From NCBI GenBank assembly GCA_003140315.1, contig PLJS01000325.1, forward strand, positions 1 through 52,990: 52,990 nt of DNA, written 5' to 3'. The stretch comes from Hyphomicrobiales bacterium (GTDB lineage: Bacteria > Pseudomonadota > Alphaproteobacteria > Rhizobiales > Xanthobacteraceae). Shown in pieces: positions 51,103 through 52,990 of the stretch. Within the stretch, counting starts at the first letter, position 1. Every line of letters begins with the position of its first letter. The notes below the pieces were generated by a model. That model saw only the letters and a program-made list of their open reading frames with translations, was not told the DNA's origin and did no database searches. A program made the position numbers and the translations under genes.

Positions 51103-52020
51103 ATGCGTCGCGTGCTCATCGCACTCGTGGTCCTCGTTGCGGCGCTTGGCCTCGGGGTGTTCTGGATCGTGACCTTGCCGGCGACCGTGCCGGCAAGCGC
51201 GCTCGGCGCCTACACGCCGAATCCCGCCAATGGCCGGGAGATGTTCTATCTCGGCGGCTGCATCTCCTGTCATGCGACGCCCGGGCAGGACGACAAGACG
51301 AAGCTCGGCGGCGGGCTCGGACTGAAGTCGCCGTTCGGTACGTTCTACGTGCCCAACATCTCGCCCGATCCGGACGACGGCATCGGCCGATGGAGCGAGG
51401 TGGATTTCGTTACCGCGATGACCAAGGGCACATCACCGGACGGGCGGCATTATTTTCCGGCGTTCCCCTATCCGTCGTATCAGCGCATGCGCATCGAGGA
51501 TGTGCGCGACTTGTTCGTGCATTTGAAGACGCTGCCGCCGGTGAAAGGCAAGGCGCGCGATCACGACATGGCATTCCCCTTCAACATTCGCCGCGTTGTC
51601 GGGGTTTGGAAGCTTCTTTTCTTCGATGGGAAGCCGTTCATGTTGGATGCTTCCAAATCGGCGGCATGGAATCGCGGCGCCTATCTGGTCAACGGGCCCG
51701 GTCACTGCGCCGAATGCCACTCACCGCGCAACCTCATGGGCGGCATCGTCGCGGCGCAACGCTTCGCCGGCGGGCCGAACCCGGAAGGCGAGGGCTGGAT
51801 CCCGAACATCACGCAAAAGGCGCTCAACGATTATTCCGAGAAGGACATCGCCTATCTGCTCGAGACCGGCAGCACGCCGGAGGGCGACTCGGTCGGCGGC
51901 TCGATGGCGGCGGTCGTGCGCAACACCGCGCAATTGACGCCTGAGGATCGCGCCGCGATGGCGACCTACATCAAGTCGCTGCCGCCGGTCGAGGGACCAA
52001 AGCCGCCGCCGAAGAAATAG
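51103..52020 (+). CDS. Membrane-anchored diheme cytochrome c
   Basis: 305-residue protein with an N-terminal membrane anchor or signal (MRRVLIALVVLVAALGLGVFW) and two heme c sites: CISCH at about 53-57 and CAECH at about 203-207. LGGGLGLKSPFGTFYVPNISPDPDDGIG and GWIPNITQKALNDYSEKDIAYLLETG are the repeats seen in cytochrome subunits of alcohol/aldehyde or gluconate-type dehydrogenases. No dehydrogenase subunit is adjacent, so it may serve one elsewhere. ATG 51103 is preferred; the longer track ORF adds a hydrophilic leader. The C-terminus is Pro/Lys-rich. Confidence 0.92.
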   Translation: MRRVLIALVVLVAALGLGVFWIVTLPATVPASALGAYTPNPANGREMFYLGGCISCHATPGQDDKTKLGGGLGLKSPFGTFYVPNISPDPDDGIGRWSEVDFVTAMTKGTSPDGRHYFPAFPYPSYQRMRIEDVRDLFVHLKTLPPVKGKARDHDMAFPFNIRRVVGVWKLLFFDGKPFMLDASKSAAWNRGAYLVNGPGHCAECHSPRNLMGGIVAAQRFAGGPNPEGEGWIPNITQKALNDYSEKDIAYLLETGSTPEGDSVGGSMAAVVRNTAQLTPEDRAAMATYIKSLPPVEGPKPPPKK

Positions 52021-52072
52021 GCACTTGGCTCGCGCTTGCGTTAGCATGCCGGCCTCCCGGGCCGACTCAGCG

Positions 52073-52990
52073 ATGAATATCCTCAAAGCCGTCCTGCTTA
52101 AGCTCACGTCGGCCCTCATGTTTTCCGTGATGGCGGCGTTCGTGCGCTATGTCAGCGACGTGACGCCGCTCGGCGAAGTCGTGTTCTGCCGCTCGTTCTT
52201 CGCGATCATTCCGGTGATGGTCATTTACGCGTTGCGCGGCGAGCTCGCGGCCGCGTTCCGCACGGCTCGGCCGTTCGGCCATCTGGCGCGCGGGATGATC
52301 AGCGTCGCCGGTATGTTCTTCAACTTCGCCGCGCTTGCGCGCCTGCCGATCGTGGACGTGACCACGATCACGTTCGCCTCGCCGCTCATCACCGTGGCGC
52401 TGTCCGCGTGGATCCTCAAGGAGCGCGTGCGCATCTATCGCTGGAGCGCGGTCGGCGTCGGCTTCGTCGGCGTCCTCGTGATGCTGTGGCCGCACCTCGA
52501 TGTCGCGCGCTATACGACCGGCGCCACGTCGGCGGCGACGCTCGGCGCGCTGTTCGCGCTGGTCAGCGCCTTCACCAATGCCGGCTCGGTCGTGCAGACG
52601 CGGCGGCTGACCGATACCGAGACGACCTCATCCATCGTGCTCTATTTCTCGCTGTTCTGCGCGCTCGGCGGCCTGCTGACGCTGCCGTTCGGCTGGATCG
52701 TGCCGAACCTGCCGCAGCTTGGCGCGCTGGTTGGCCTCGGCGTATTCGGCGGGCTTTCGCACATTCTGCTGACCGAGAGCTATCGCTACGCGCCCGCCTC
52801 GCTGGTTGCGCCGCTCGACTATACGGCGCTCCTGTGGGCCTTCATCATCGGTTACTGGTTTTTCGGCGAGCTGCCGACCACGACTGTCTATGTCGGCTCC
52901 GCGATCGTTGCGTCCTCCGGCCTGTTTGTGATCTGGCGCGAACGCCAGCTCGGCCTTAAGCGCGCCCGGGCCCGCGCCGCCGCGGGGCCG
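52073..52990 (+). CDS. DMT superfamily transporter (two EamA domains), cut by window end
   Basis: At least 306 residues, open to the last base of the window, so the stop codon is outside. About ten membrane segments in two EamA repeats: KLTSALMFSVMAAFVRYVSD opens the first, LPIVDVTTITFASPLITVALSAWILKERV ends it, and SAATLGALFALVSAFTNAGSV plus YRYAPASLVAPLDYTALLWAFIIGYWFFGELP form the second. The C-terminus becomes Arg/Ala-rich (WRERQLGLKRARARAA), so the true end is probably close. Such proteins export metabolites or amino acids; substrate unknown. The ORF track lists only a shadow here. Confidence 0.92.
   Translation, partial: MNILKAVLLKLTSALMFSVMAAFVRYVSDVTPLGEVVFCRSFFAIIPVMVIYALRGELAAAFRTARPFGHLARGMISVAGMFFNFAALARLPIVDVTTITFASPLITVALSAWILKERVRIYRWSAVGVGFVGVLVMLWPHLDVARYTTGATSAATLGALFALVSAFTNAGSVVQTRRLTDTETTSSIVLYFSLFCALGGLLTLPFGWIVPNLPQLGALVGLGVFGGLSHILLTESYRYAPASLVAPLDYTALLWAFIIGYWFFGELPTTTVYVGSAIVASSGLFVIWRERQLGLKRARARAAAGP

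Overview
The window is a high-GC chromosomal segment that looks like an alphaproteobacterium of the order Hyphomicrobiales (Rhizobiales), near the Bradyrhizobium / Rhodopseudomonas / Xanthobacteraceae-type lineages. I base this on gene content (IdnD/IdnO, UgpC-type importers, rhizobial-type LPS genes), on a palindromic repeat starting GAGCATGATC that I know as common in these genomes, and on a perfect TTAA-N7-TTAAC (CtrA-type) box. This is reading by eye; no search was run. I saw no tRNA, rRNA, CRISPR array, transposase or phage gene.

Layout. (1) 1-9529: a nitrogen module, all on +: end of ureC, ureE, ureF, ureG, a DUF2848 protein, an amidase, then a LivK/H/M/G/F-type (HAAT) ABC importer. Most junctions overlap or nearly touch. 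The likely logic is import of urea or a small amide, amide hydrolysis, and urease. (2) 9541-21087: a small unknown gene with a candidate CtrA box, a GntR-FCD regulator with a perfect palindrome at its start, two tandem near-duplicate sugar-binding proteins, two permeases and an ATPase, then an SDR, a UxaA-family dehydratase and a divergent idnD / idnO pair. This is a sugar or sugar-acid uptake and catabolism island. (3) 21198-24862 (-): an FAH-family hydrolase, an MsbA-like exporter and galE. (4) 24992-44875: a 20 kb LPS / surface polysaccharide region with waaC, waaF, hldE, two FkbM methyltransferases, several glycosyltransferases, an RmlD-like reductase, an O-antigen-ligase-like protein, a third GT9 enzyme, a CapD-like dehydratase/epimerase, a WecA/WbpL-like initiating transferase, a nucleotide-sugar epimerase, a dehydrogenase/aminotransferase pair that may make UDP-GlcNAc3N for lipid A (GnnA/GnnB type), and murJ. 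(5) 44838-52990: an HtrA-like protease without a visible signal peptide, an RND efflux adaptor and pump, two c-type cytochromes, and a DMT (EamA) transporter cut by the window end.

The most unusual features are non-coding or at gene boundaries: a palindromic repeat read in frame inside the N-terminus of ureF; the same repeat family as an inverted pair between the HAAT binding protein and its permease; two long cloverleaf-like inverted repeats (4626-4728, 21092-21196); a strong hairpin between the second sugar-binding protein and its permeases; and a CtrA-type box before a small unknown gene. I see no complete new defence or mobile system here. The best candidates for undescribed biology are the amidase-DUF2848-urease-transporter module, the duplicated binding proteins with a shared operator-like site, and the CtrA-box small protein.
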